Translations under genes and position numbers: made by a program
Source of the DNA: JAGPDB01 sp964516875
GTDB lineage: Bacteria; Actinomycetota; Acidimicrobiia; IMCC26256; JAGPDB01
NCBI GenBank assembly: GCA_964516875.1
Contig: CAZFAO010000004.1
Span: 1 to 64,000 of the forward strand
Length of the DNA stretch: 64,000 nucleotides
Direction: 5' to 3'
Shown: piece after piece, positions 6,592 through 15,609 of the stretch
Numbering within the stretch: position 1 is the stretch's first letter
Layout: each line of letters opens with the position of its first letter
Notes under the pieces: generated by a model
Database searches by the model: none
Seen by the model: only the letters and a program-made list of their open reading frames with translations
What the model was told of the DNA's origin: nothing

Positions 6592-7977
6592 ATGCCGCTG
6601 AATGAATCCGACATCGCCCATTTGCTCAGCCGCACTGAATTTGTTGCAAGTACCGCGAAAATTGCAGAACTTATCAATTTGCCTTCGCGCGAAGCTGCGG
6701 TCGACGCAATTATTGCTCGCAATCTCAACGCACCTCGAACAACAATCATTGGCCAAACAGTGGGAACAACCACTTTTGGAGTGACCCTCACAAAAAATGA
6801 AGAGAGCGTCGATAATCTCCGTAAATGGTGGTTGGACCAAATGACCTTCGGCACTGCTCCCCTCCGCGAAAAAATGACAATGTTTTGGCATGGTCACTTC
6901 ACCGGCGATAGCGATAGTGAAAATGTTGATCTCGTCAATCAAGCTAATCAAAATCAGTTGTATCGAGACAACGCACTAGGAGACCTGCGAAGTTTTGCGT
7001 ACAAGATGTCGATTGAGCCAATGATGCTTAAGTTTCTCAACAACAACGAAAATACATCAACGAAACTCAATGAAAATTTTGGACGCGAATTGCTCGAACT
7101 TTTTCTTCTTGGACTTAACAATTACGGATTAATTGCTAACCAACAATTTCCCTACACCGAAGATGATGTATTTTCTTGCGCACAAGCATGGACCGGACAC
7201 GGACTGACCCCAGAATCAGCAAATAGCGCAGTGAAATATCAGTACACTCCTGCGTTACATAATTCAATACCATCAACTTTTCTCGGGAAGACTCAAGCAT
7301 GGACTGCACAACAAACAATCGATCATATTTTCGATACGGAACCATACAGAACAATTTCTTGCCGATTTATAGCAGAAAAGTTGTGGAGCTTTCTCGCCTA
7401 TCCCAACCCTGAAAAAGCTGTCCTCAATAACATCACTCTCACATTTAATAAAACATTGAACATTACCGATTTACTCCGCGCAATCTTGGTGCATCCTAAC
7501 TTTTATAGTCCCCATGCAAAAACTGGTCTTGTTTCCACGCCAGCTGAATATGTAGTGCGATTAATTTCTGCATTAGGTATTCGCGCAACACAACCCGAAT
7601 TGTCGAAAGTTGTTTCCTTGATGCCCGGCACTGGTCAACAACTTTTACGTCCACCAAATGTTGCAGGATGGAAACCGAATGAATACTGGATGTCAACATC
7701 GCAACTCGGCGCTCGAGGAAACATTGGACACCATTTAGCGTCAACGACAACGGCACTTAATCTGTTTTTAGATCTCGATTTAGACAAAGGCGATATTGGA
7801 CAGCTGGTGGACATTATTTGTCGACGATTAGGAGTTGTTTCCCTGTTGCCAGCATCACGATTCAATATTGGTCTCTGGCTTTACTACGAACGTCAACGAA
7901 GAGGCTCAACAAAACAATTTAAATCACAAGGCCTGTTTCACTTGGTCACAATGTCCCCCGATTTCAATACTCTCTAA
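6592..7977 (+). CDS. DUF1800 family protein
   Basis: A 461-residue protein of the DUF1800 family, recognised from LREKMTMFWHGHFTGD, the NFGRELLELFLLG segment, and RPPNVAGWKPNEYWMS near the C-terminus. Function is unknown. It occurs paired with DUF1501 proteins, as here. ATG at 6592 is chosen because AAGGAGGG lies six bases upstream; the frame is open to a GTG at 6541 without such a site. No signal peptide is visible, unlike its partner. A possible -10 box (TATAAA, 6514-6519) precedes it. The DUF1501 gene follows after 13 bases, so the two form an operon. Confidence 0.85.
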   Translation: MPLNESDIAHLLSRTEFVASTAKIAELINLPSREAAVDAIIARNLNAPRTTIIGQTVGTTTFGVTLTKNEESVDNLRKWWLDQMTFGTAPLREKMTMFWHGHFTGDSDSENVDLVNQANQNQLYRDNALGDLRSFAYKMSIEPMMLKFLNNNENTSTKLNENFGRELLELFLLGLNNYGLIANQQFPYTEDDVFSCAQAWTGHGLTPESANSAVKYQYTPALHNSIPSTFLGKTQAWTAQQTIDHIFDTEPYRTISCRFIAEKLWSFLAYPNPEKAVLNNITLTFNKTLNITDLLRAILVHPNFYSPHAKTGLVSTPAEYVVRLISALGIRATQPELSKVVSLMPGTGQQLLRPPNVAGWKPNEYWMSTSQLGARGNIGHHLASTTTALNLFLDLDLDKGDIGQLVDIICRRLGVVSLLPASRFNIGLWLYYERQRRGSTKQFKSQGLFHLVTMSPDFNTL

Positions 7978-7990
7978 AGGAAAATACCCC

Positions 7991-9298
7991 ATGGAAGATT
8001 CTCTTTATTCGCACATCGCAGACGGCATTAATTCTGCTGTGTCGCGACGTAAGTTTCTCCAGCTCGGTGCCGTTGGTACAGGAACGATCCTCGGGGGGTC
8101 GGTCCTCACACATTTACAAGCACTAGCGGCACCTCCTGTTGGAGCAGATGAAGGCATTCTCGTCATGGTGTATTTGTCCGGCGGAAACGACCCGCTCAAC
8201 ACTTTTGTTCCGTACACTGAAAATGATTATCTCAATGCGCGTCCGAACATGTCTCTTTCTCCGGGAAATTCAAATCCATTACGCAACTGCCTTCCGCTCG
8301 ATGATAAGCATGCCTTTCATGCTGCTCTGCCGAATATCAAGGCAATGTACGAACAAGGAAAAGTCAACATCCTTCCCGGCATTGGATTTACGGGCCAAGA
8401 TCAATCGCACTTCAATTCACTTGCTCTCTATCAACAGGGATGGGCTGGCAAAAACCTCTTGCCGACAGGATGGATAGGACGATATTTAGATTTACTCCCC
8501 GAACCTGCAAATAATTCCTCACGCGCTGTTTCACTCAGTGGACAAAATCCTCGCGCATTACAAGGATCACTCTCGACACCACTTTCTCTTCCTCCTGCAT
8601 ATGGCGATGCGTATTATTCGTATGCTGAGCGCGGAGGTTTTCGCAAGCATGTCGAATCTGTTGTCGGCTCGTATAACGAATGGCCAAAGGGTCCCGATGG
8701 AACGATGACAGCAAAGTACGCCGCAGCGTTAAAAGAGGTGCTCACCATTCCGGAAAAATACAAGTCTGGATATTCGCAGAACTCAACCCTGGTTGCACCT
8801 TCTCCCGTTGAAGCTCAGCTTTCAACATGTGCAGGCGTTATCAATTCAAATCTCGGTGCGCGTGTCCTCCATGTGTACCTCGGAGGATTCGATACGCACA
8901 CAAATCAACTTGTTGATCATAATAAATATCTTGCAATGGTGGATAAAGCAATCGGATCATTCTTCGGTCTCCTCAGCCCCACATATTCCAATCGCGTAAC
9001 AGTGATGTTGTATTCGGAAATGGGTCGACGTGTTGCAGATAATGGAGTTGGAACAGATCACGGCACTGCAGGAATGATGATGTTGCTGGGAAACAAAGTC
9101 AAGGGCGGCATCGGCACACCGCTCCCTTCGAATAATGCTGCGAACCTTGACACAAATGGCAATCACAAGCCAACAGCTGATTATCGACAGGTCTATTCGG
9201 AAATTTTGTCCGACTGGCTAAAAGCTGATGCACCGAGGATTATTGGAAAGACTTATCCAAACAAACTTGGACTTTTCGCGTCTGGCCCATCTCTGTAA
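7991..9298 (+). CDS. DUF1501 family protein with Tat signal
   Basis: A 435-residue protein of the DUF1501 family, related to the alkaline phosphatase/sulfatase fold. The N-terminus has a twin-arginine signal (SRRKFLQLGAVG, residues about 18-29) followed by a hydrophobic stretch and an ALAAP cleavage region, so export by Tat is predicted. Conserved segments include VYLSGGNDPLNTFVPY, LGGFDTHTNQ, and SEMGRRVADNGVGTDHGTAG, the last with likely metal-binding Asp/His. The ATG at 7991 follows AAAGGAAAA. Biochemical role unknown. It ends one base from the converging pheT gene. Confidence 0.87.
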   Translation: MEDSLYSHIADGINSAVSRRKFLQLGAVGTGTILGGSVLTHLQALAAPPVGADEGILVMVYLSGGNDPLNTFVPYTENDYLNARPNMSLSPGNSNPLRNCLPLDDKHAFHAALPNIKAMYEQGKVNILPGIGFTGQDQSHFNSLALYQQGWAGKNLLPTGWIGRYLDLLPEPANNSSRAVSLSGQNPRALQGSLSTPLSLPPAYGDAYYSYAERGGFRKHVESVVGSYNEWPKGPDGTMTAKYAAALKEVLTIPEKYKSGYSQNSTLVAPSPVEAQLSTCAGVINSNLGARVLHVYLGGFDTHTNQLVDHNKYLAMVDKAIGSFFGLLSPTYSNRVTVMLYSEMGRRVADNGVGTDHGTAGMMMLLGNKVKGGIGTPLPSNNAANLDTNGNHKPTADYRQVYSEILSDWLKADAPRIIGKTYPNKLGLFASGPSL

Positions 9299-9299
9299 A

Positions 9300-11678
9300 C
9301 TAGCGGAGTTGTCCACCACAATCGGCGGCAACACCATCAATTAGTTGCGCACGATATTGTGCAAGATGATCGTCGTTGAATGTTTCACTTTGAGGACGCA
9401 CACGCACAGCAAATGCTATCGACTTTTTACCTTCACCGACATTTGTTCCTTCGTAAATGTCGAACAGCGTAAGCAATTCAAGTTCCAATCCCCCGTGGGC
9501 TCTCAGTGAATTTTCTAGATCGGCAACTGTTGTTGACTGGTTAACGACAAAAGCAAGATCAAAAGAAACAAAGGGATAGTTTTTCGGCGGAACATACGTT
9601 TGATCGCGTTCTCGAAATTGCAACAACAAATCTAAATCGAGCTCGCAAGCAACGGCACTTGTTTCACCGACAAGTTCTCCAATAACGCCAATCTTTTTCC
9701 CATCAAGATAGACATCATTACTTCGTGTTGGATGAAATGCTTCCGCTTGTGGAGTATCTCGAAGTTCAGGACGAGGTAGTTTGAGCGAATCAGTTACAAC
9801 ATGGAGAAGATCAACAACATCAAACACATCGACTTTTCGGATTGCGTCTTTCGGTGGACGAGAGTCAACATTTCCAGTCAGCATGACGCACAAATGCGCA
9901 GCTTCGTGTGGCTGAAAGTTTTCGTCAAAGGGCGTGCGAAAAACGTGACCCATTTCAAAGAAGGCAAGATCAGTTATTCCGCGAGCAATATTTTTTGCAA
10001 CGCTCTTGAGTAAGCCAGGCATAATGATCGGACGCAATGCCGACGCATCGGAGCGGAGAGGGTTTTTTGCTCGAACAAGAGAGTCCTCATCGAATCCATA
10101 TGCTGCGTAAATTTCAGGAGACTCAAGAGGCAACGTGTACGCTTCAGATAATCCAGCACCCACAAGTGCATCTTCGATGATACGTTTGCGTTTTTGTTCC
10201 CGATTCAATCCACCCACGGAAACCAGAGAGTTGGGCAATGTGGGTGTGAATGTATTGAGACCTCGACGTCGCGCGATTTCTTCGATGAGATCAATTTCTC
10301 TCGTGAGGTCGGGCCGGAAAGTGGGAACACTAACATCGAAATTACCTTTCTTCTCTGTGATGTTTGACACGAGAGGTGCAAGATACGTTTTAATTTCTGA
10401 TGGAGATACAACGTCGCCAAGAATTTTCTCCACGCGAGAAGATCGTAGAGTAATTGTCATTTCATCGATTGGTGATGGATAAACATCGACTTCAACGGGA
10501 GATATTCTTGCACTCGCTACCTCTGCGAGCAACTGACATGCGCGATGACTTCCATAGTGTGAAAAGTTGGGATCAATTCCTCGTTCAAAACGCGCGGATG
10601 ATTCACTTCTCAATCCAAGCCGTTTTGAACTCTTAGAAATAGTTTCAGCAGAGAAATATGCTGACTCCAAATACACAGTCGTTGTCGTATCGTATGTACC
10701 AGAGTCTTCACCACCCATAATTCCAGCGAGCGCATGCGCTTTACCATCTGCAGTCGCGATGACGAGATCATTTTCGTCGAGGACGCGTTCGCTTTCGTCG
10801 AGTAATGTGATCTTTTCGCCGTTGGATGCTCTGCGGACAACAATGCTAGTCGAGCCAAGAACGTCAACATCAAAAACGTGCAGAGGTCTTCCCCACTCCA
10901 ACAACACATAGTTGGTTACGTCAACAACATTGTTAATGGATTTCTGATCTGCTTTATTGAGACGCTGGACCATCCACTCCGGCGATGGACCAACCTCAAC
11001 AGAAAGAGTACGACCCACAAAGCGTGGACACTTTTCGGTATCCTCAATGACGACGGTTGCTTTCGGTAATGATGCATCCGTTTCAACACCGTTCAGAAAT
11101 TTTGTAACGTCTGGAAGTTTGAGTTTCTGATTAAAACCCGCGCAGAGTTCTCGTGCGATACCCACCATCGACATTGCGTCGGGGCGATTTGGAGTTATGC
11201 TCACTTCGATAATCGCGTCATCGAGGCCAAGCCCAACACACGCATCCGAACCTGCCGCGTGGTTCTCATCGAGTTCCATGATTCCGTCATGACTTTCACC
11301 AAGTTGAAGTTCACGAGCCGAACACAGCATTCCGTCCGAGATCACGCCTCGGATCTTCTTCGCTTCCAATGTAAATCCGCCAGGAAGAGTTGCTCCCGAT
11401 GGCGCATAGGCAACGGTAAGTCCTGCACGAACATTGGGTGCACCACAGACAATCGTTTTCGTTTCTGTTCCTGTATTGATATCAACGAGTTTGAGTTTGT
11501 CGGCATCGGGGTGAGGATGCGTGTCCAGTACCTTCGCAATAATGACACCACGAATTTCTTCGCCAGGGCTTTCGATCCCTTCCACTTCGAAACCGAGTTG
11601 GTCGAGCATGTCTGCATATTCTTGAGGAGTGTTGTTGATGTCCATGAAGTCGGACAGCCATGAGAGAGGTATTTTCAC
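9300..11678 (-). CDS. pheT: Phenylalanine--tRNA ligase beta subunit
   Basis: A 792-residue beta subunit of heterotetrameric PheRS. It has an N-terminal tRNA-binding OB domain (about residues 40-150), B3/B4 editing region, B5 domain, a catalytic-like core, and a C-terminal FDX-ACB anticodon-binding domain. The GTG at 11678 is chosen: it gives the typical start (V/M)KIPLSWLSDFM and TAAGGA, overlapping the pheS stop, provides the ribosome binding site. The longer open frame overlaps pheS and is not credible. It is translationally coupled to pheS. Confidence 0.95.
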   Translation of the reverse strand: MKIPLSWLSDFMDINNTPQEYADMLDQLGFEVEGIESPGEEIRGVIIAKVLDTHPHPDADKLKLVDINTGTETKTIVCGAPNVRAGLTVAYAPSGATLPGGFTLEAKKIRGVISDGMLCSARELQLGESHDGIMELDENHAAGSDACVGLGLDDAIIEVSITPNRPDAMSMVGIARELCAGFNQKLKLPDVTKFLNGVETDASLPKATVVIEDTEKCPRFVGRTLSVEVGPSPEWMVQRLNKADQKSINNVVDVTNYVLLEWGRPLHVFDVDVLGSTSIVVRRASNGEKITLLDESERVLDENDLVIATADGKAHALAGIMGGEDSGTYDTTTTVYLESAYFSAETISKSSKRLGLRSESSARFERGIDPNFSHYGSHRACQLLAEVASARISPVEVDVYPSPIDEMTITLRSSRVEKILGDVVSPSEIKTYLAPLVSNITEKKGNFDVSVPTFRPDLTREIDLIEEIARRRGLNTFTPTLPNSLVSVGGLNREQKRKRIIEDALVGAGLSEAYTLPLESPEIYAAYGFDEDSLVRAKNPLRSDASALRPIIMPGLLKSVAKNIARGITDLAFFEMGHVFRTPFDENFQPHEAAHLCVMLTGNVDSRPPKDAIRKVDVFDVVDLLHVVTDSLKLPRPELRDTPQAEAFHPTRSNDVYLDGKKIGVIGELVGETSAVACELDLDLLLQFRERDQTYVPPKNYPFVSFDLAFVVNQSTTVADLENSLRAHGGLELELLTLFDIYEGTNVGEGKKSIAFAVRVRPQSETFNDDHLAQYRAQLIDGVAADCGGQLR

Positions 11679-11688
11679 TTCGACTTCC

Positions 11689-12732
11689 TTAATACTGCTC
11701 GAGGAATCGAACATCGTTCTCGAATATTGCACGAATTTCATCGATGCCATAACGAAGCATGGCAATGCGATCAATTCCAAAACCAAAGGCAAAGCCTGAA
11801 TATTCTTCCGGGTCATACCCCACTGCTTCGAACACGTTCGGGTCGACCATTCCGCATCCGCCAACTTCAATCCATCCGGTGTGTGAACACACTCGACATC
11901 CTGTTTCGCAGAACGGACACGACACGCCAAATTCTGCCGATGGTTCCGTGAACGGAAAGAACGAAGGGATCAAACGCGTTTTGGTGTCGTTGCCTAATAG
12001 TTTTTTGGTAAATGTTTCTATTGTTCCTTGAAGATCGCGCAAGGTGATGTTGGTGTCAACAGCGAGACCTTCGATCTGATGAAAAACCGGTGAGTGCCGT
12101 GCGTCAATTGTTTCATTACGGTAAGTGCGACCCGTCACAATTGTGTAGAGCGGTGGCTTTGTAGCCATCATGGCACGGATTTGAACAGGTGAAGTATGAG
12201 TGCGCATGACAGATTGTTCGCCGTCGCCGGCATCGACAAAAAGAGTGTCTTGCATTGCGCGCGCGGGGTGTGCGGGCGGAAAGTTCAACGCTTGGAAGTT
12301 ATGCCAATCCGTTTCCACTTCAGGACCTTCCGAAAGTGAATAGCCCATACCAAAGAAAATATCTTCGAGCTCGCGTTTGACTTGGGTAACGACATGGAGA
12401 TGGCCATGGGTACGTCCATGTGTTCCTGCCGTGAGGTCTAGGCGTTCGGTTTCGTAGCGAGCTGCGTTTTCAACTTTGGCCAGTATCGTTTTTTTCGTTT
12501 CAAGCAGTGCCGTGACATTTTCTCGGTAAGCGTTCAGTGCCTTTCCAACAATGGGCTTATCTTCATTGGTAAGGTCTTTTGTGCCCTTCTTCATGTCTGC
12601 GTAGACAGATGATTTCCCTAAGAGCTGATTTCCTAATTGGTTCAACGCATCAGAATCACCTATTTTTTCGATGTCGGACGTTGCGCGTTCATACGCCTTA
12701 TCGAGTTGCGATGTGATGTCTTGTGCGTCCAT
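11689..12732 (-). CDS. pheS: Phenylalanine--tRNA ligase alpha subunit
   Basis: A 347-residue class II synthetase catalytic subunit. The N-terminal coiled coil (about residues 1-90) contacts tRNA. Motif 2 region is YRNETIDARHSPVFHQIEG, and motif 3 is GFAFGFGIDRIAMLRYGI. ATG at 12732 (MDAQDITSQL) is chosen because it lies four bases after the upstream methyltransferase stop; the longer frame uses TTG inside that gene. Forms an alpha2-beta2 enzyme with pheT. Confidence 0.95.
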   Translation of the reverse strand: MDAQDITSQLDKAYERATSDIEKIGDSDALNQLGNQLLGKSSVYADMKKGTKDLTNEDKPIVGKALNAYRENVTALLETKKTILAKVENAARYETERLDLTAGTHGRTHGHLHVVTQVKRELEDIFFGMGYSLSEGPEVETDWHNFQALNFPPAHPARAMQDTLFVDAGDGEQSVMRTHTSPVQIRAMMATKPPLYTIVTGRTYRNETIDARHSPVFHQIEGLAVDTNITLRDLQGTIETFTKKLLGNDTKTRLIPSFFPFTEPSAEFGVSCPFCETGCRVCSHTGWIEVGGCGMVDPNVFEAVGYDPEEYSGFAFGFGIDRIAMLRYGIDEIRAIFENDVRFLEQY

Positions 12733-12736
12733 TGAT

Positions 12737-13516
12737 CTACGTGCTCGTCTTTCCGATTGCCATGTGGTGAGCGACAATAGTTGCCGTCATTGCCACGTTG
12801 AGCGATTCACACAATTCTGCCATGGGAATGGTGAAGGGATGGGTATTTTGAAAAAAGGGCGTAATAATTCCATGGGCTTCGCTCCCAAAGACAATCGCAG
12901 CGGTGCGAGGAAAGGAAACGCTCTCCAATGTTGCTTCACAAGATGCTTCTGCCGCGAAGATTTCTCGGCGAGCAAGCACCTCGTCGATCTGATATTGCTC
13001 CACGCTCAGAATGGGACACGCAAAAATTGTTCCCGCGCTTGCACGAACGACTTTGGGATGGAAAGGATCGCATCCTCCTACTGTGATAATTCCACCGACT
13101 CCAAACGCGACTGCTGAACGAATGATGGTGCCCATATTGCCAGGGTCAGAGACATTGTCGAGAACAAAGAGCGATTTTTTCGCAAGCTTTCCCGATACGA
13201 CATCATCAATTGACGTGATGGGCATAGAACACAAAGCAAGTGCATGTTGAGGACTTGTCGTCGTAGCAATGCGCTCGAGAGCTGCTTCATCGACAACAAC
13301 AATTTCGCCGGGGATTCCTTCGATGCGTGAGTCGTCTCCATTGGTAACGAGGATTCTTTGAAATTTCGCGCCCGCACGATGGGCGCCAGAAATTGCACGA
13401 TACCCTTCGACAGGAACACGACCAGATTCATTGCGACGAGAAGAGCTCCGGAATAATTCCCGAAGCTCTGTAATATCGTTGCGACTGAGTCGCGAGCTTT
13501 TAGTCATTGCGGTCAC
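12737..13516 (-). CDS. SpoU/TrmH-family RNA methyltransferase
   Basis: A 259-residue SPOUT-class 2'-O-ribose methyltransferase. Signature motifs are LDNVSDPGNMGTIIRSA (motif 1), IVFGSEAHGI (motif 2), and FTIPMAELCESLNVAMTATIVAH (motif 3), which form the trefoil-knot SAM site. An N-terminal substrate-binding domain covers residues 1-110. The rRNA or tRNA target is not predictable. The gene lies between rplT and pheS, a common position in Actinobacteria. Start is GTG at 13516 or ATG at 13507. Confidence 0.88.
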   Translation of the reverse strand: MTAMTKSSRLSRNDITELRELFRSSSRRNESGRVPVEGYRAISGAHRAGAKFQRILVTNGDDSRIEGIPGEIVVVDEAALERIATTTSPQHALALCSMPITSIDDVVSGKLAKKSLFVLDNVSDPGNMGTIIRSAVAFGVGGIITVGGCDPFHPKVVRASAGTIFACPILSVEQYQIDEVLARREIFAAEASCEATLESVSFPRTAAIVFGSEAHGIITPFFQNTHPFTIPMAELCESLNVAMTATIVAHHMAIGKTST

Positions 13517-13545
13517 TCGTTTCCAGGGCCAGGCCTGGAAAGCAA

Positions 13546-13905
13546 TTAGGCGTTGAGTGCGGCTTTGGCCTGTGTCACGATTGTTGCAAATGCACCTGGA
13601 TCGTTCACGGCGATTTCAGCAAGCATCTTGCGGTCGATATTGTTCTCTGCCGCTTTGAGGCCCGCAATAAATTGTGAATAGCTGATGTCGTTAAGGCGAC
13701 ATGCAGCGTTGATGCGCACAATCCACAATCGGCGAAATTCACCTTTCTTTGCGCGACGGTCGCGGTAGGCATATTGTCCGGCCTTCATTACCGCTTCGTT
13801 AGCTGCACGCAAGGTGCGGTGACGAGCACCACGATACCCTTTCGCTTTCGCCAAAGTTTCTTTACGTCCTTTTTTCGCATGCACTGATCGTTTTACACGT
13901 GCCAT
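13546..13905 (-). CDS. rplT: 50S ribosomal protein L20
   Basis: A 119-residue L20 of normal length, basic throughout, with RVKRSVHAKKGRKETLAKAKGYRGARHRT at the N-terminus and the conserved YAYRDRRAKKGEFRRLWIVRINAA core. It binds 23S rRNA and is essential for early 50S assembly. It lies in the infC-rpmI-rplT operon found in most bacteria, 26 bases after rpmI. Confidence 0.97.
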   Translation of the reverse strand: MARVKRSVHAKKGRKETLAKAKGYRGARHRTLRAANEAVMKAGQYAYRDRRAKKGEFRRLWIVRINAACRLNDISYSQFIAGLKAAENNIDRKMLAEIAVNDPGAFATIVTQAKAALNA

Positions 13906-13931
13906 GGTCTACTCCTCTACTCGTTTCGTTC

Positions 13932-14129
13932 TTATCGCTTGCCCAAAAGACGCATCACTTTTTGCGCGTCTTTGCCTGTTACTTCTCGGTCTTCACCCAA
14001 TCGTCGCTTACGTGACGATGACTTCTTAGAAAGCAAGTGAGCACGACCATGTTGGCGACGGAGAATTTTTCCACTACCTGTTACCTTGAACCGCTTTGCA
14101 GCTGATTTGTTTGTTTTTACCTTTGGCAT
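13932..14129 (-). CDS. rpmI: 50S ribosomal protein L35
   Basis: A 65-residue L35 with the family pattern PKVKTNKSAAKRFKVTGSGK and RRQHGRAHLLSKKSS. The ATG follows AAGGAGAG, a strong ribosome binding site. A palindromic repeat (14145-14217) fills the space between infC and this gene and could affect expression of the two downstream ribosomal genes. Confidence 0.97.
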   Translation of the reverse strand: MPKVKTNKSAAKRFKVTGSGKILRRQHGRAHLLSKKSSSRKRRLGEDREVTGKDAQKVMRLLGKR

Positions 14130-14144
14130 TTCTCTCCTTCTAGC

Positions 14145-14217
14145 GAGGTCCGCGTTCCTTCCTTTTCGTTTTAAACGGACAGATGTCCGTTTTAGGCGAA
14201 AAGGAAGGACGGACCTC
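14145..14217. repeat. Bipartite palindromic repeat between infC and rpmI
   Basis: Outer arms GAGGTCCG..CCTTCCTTTTCG and its near-complement GAAAAGGAAGGACGGACCTC enclose a perfect inner palindrome, AAACGGACA-GA-TGTCCGTTT (about 14173-14192). The right half is the same repeat found singly at 3970, 43633 and 49580. The whole 73-bp unit could fold as one long hairpin and resembles a small MITE or paired REP element. Confidence 0.75.
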
Positions 14218-14224
14218 CATTTAT

Positions 14225-14941
14225 TTACTCGTCTGAATCGCCCGAGAGGTCGATCCCGTCGAGCTCGTCATGCCGTGACGCTTGCTTTGACTTCGATTTT
14301 GTTTTTGCTTTTGCCGCTTGTGCCTCATCTTCGGGCGTAACCTTGCCTTCGATGCGATCGAGAGTCGAAAGATTCTTATATGTCTTTTCTCCTCGTGCGA
14401 GCTGTTTGGACTCTGTTGATTTCTTCGGCTTAACAGTTGGATGTAAAACCATGGTCATGTTTCGTCCATCTTGCAAAGGTGCTTGGTCGACAATTGCAAT
14501 GTCTTCCAAGTCGGTTGCAACTCGTCCGAGAAGGTCGCGCCCAAATTCAGGGTGCGCCATTTCTCGTCCACGAAACATGATGGTGAGTTTTACTTTCGAA
14601 CCTTCGCTAAGAAATCGTCGAACGTGTGACATTTTGGTTTCGTAATCGTGGCCGTCGATCTTTGGTCGGAATTTCATTTCCTTGACGATGACGTTTGTTG
14701 CCTTCTTACGTGCTTCCTTTTTCTTTTGTTCTTGTTCGTATTTGAATCGACCAAAGTCCATGATTCGACATACGGGAGGAACAACTCCTGGAGCTATTTC
14801 CACCAAATCAAGATCTGCTGCTTGTGCAAGAGTTAAAGCATCGGATAGTGAACGAATTCCTAATTGGGTACCGTCATCACCAATGACGCGAACTTCACTT
14901 GCGCGGATCTTGTCGTTGATACGAGTTTCTATTGTTGCGAT
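14225..14941 (-). CDS. infC: Translation initiation factor IF-3
   Basis: IF-3 blocks premature 30S-50S joining and proofreads initiator tRNA and start codons. The conserved N-domain (RINDKIRASEVRVIG, then LGIRSLSDALTLAQ) and C-domain (IVKEMKFRPKIDGHDYETKMSHVRRFL) are complete. There is no ATG, GTG or TTG between the in-frame upstream stop and this N-domain. The best start is ATC at 14941 (MATIETRIND), ten bases after AAGAAGGGG; ATA at 14932 is an alternative. A non-canonical infC start is a known IF-3 autoregulatory device. A tail of about 50 residues, Lys- then Asp-rich, extends beyond the usual length. Confidence 0.93.
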   Translation of the reverse strand: MATIETRINDKIRASEVRVIGDDGTQLGIRSLSDALTLAQAADLDLVEIAPGVVPPVCRIMDFGRFKYEQEQKKKEARKKATNVIVKEMKFRPKIDGHDYETKMSHVRRFLSEGSKVKLTIMFRGREMAHPEFGRDLLGRVATDLEDIAIVDQAPLQDGRNMTMVLHPTVKPKKSTESKQLARGEKTYKNLSTLDRIEGKVTPEDEAQAAKAKTKSKSKQASRHDELDGIDLSGDSDE

Positions 14942-15163
14942 GTGGCCATCACCCCTTCTTTGTTTTCACCGATGCGAACATCGATGCCAAGAAAGTACGG
15001 CCGTATCATCGCAGCGAACTGCGCATGCACGTGTGTGCCATCAACCCCGACGAAGGAACGGGCAAGCAATGCCGCTAAACTCTTCTTCGTAAAGAAGACT
15101 CCTTGTGAGGTGGAACCGATTTCAGTTCACTTTCTCATTTATTGAACCCTGAAAGGTTAGCAG

Positions 15164-15607
15164 ATGACAGGCTTATGGACACCAGGCGGCGATACTCAGC
15201 CCGAAAAGAACCCCGCAGCAGGCGAAATTGCGACGGAAAATCCCGCGCCAATGATGGATGAGGTATTCGAAGGTATGAGCGACGAGGAAAAGCAGGCGGC
15301 TCTCGAGCAAATCACCCAGATGCGTGCCGAGTTGCTTTCCACCCCCGCTCGCGACATTATCGGTAACCACATTGTGGGCTTTTATGAACTTGCCAGCGTT
15401 CATTTAAGTGAAGCTGCAGGCGCACAAGGAACAGAACGCGAATCACGCATTGCAGAGGCTTCTTTGTGTATTGACGCTATGGCTGCTGTTGTTCAAGGTC
15501 TCGGCGATCGACTCGACCAACATGCAGAACCTCTTCAAGCAGCATTAGCTCAAATGCAGATGGCTTTTGTTCAAGTCAAGAACAACGACGTTGGATCACC
15601 TGAGTAG
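15164..15607 (+). CDS. DUF1844 family protein
   Basis: A 147-residue, mostly helical, acidic protein. The C-terminal two thirds match the DUF1844 pattern (PARDIIGNHIVGFYELASVHL, then a helix with IDAMAAVVQGLGDRL and LAQMQMAFVQV). The N-terminal 45 residues are low-complexity and acidic. Function is unknown. In Actinobacteria this family is typically encoded next to infC, as here, in divergent orientation with a 222-base gap. GAAAGG upstream of the ATG supports the start. Confidence 0.8.
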   Translation: MTGLWTPGGDTQPEKNPAAGEIATENPAPMMDEVFEGMSDEEKQAALEQITQMRAELLSTPARDIIGNHIVGFYELASVHLSEAAGAQGTERESRIAEASLCIDAMAAVVQGLGDRLDQHAEPLQAALAQMQMAFVQVKNNDVGSPE

Positions 15608-15609
15608 TT

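Noticed and set aside
11679..11930. N-terminal extension of PheT by 84 residues
   Set aside because: It overlaps pheS in another frame; GTG at 11678 has a good ribosome binding site and the family N-terminus.
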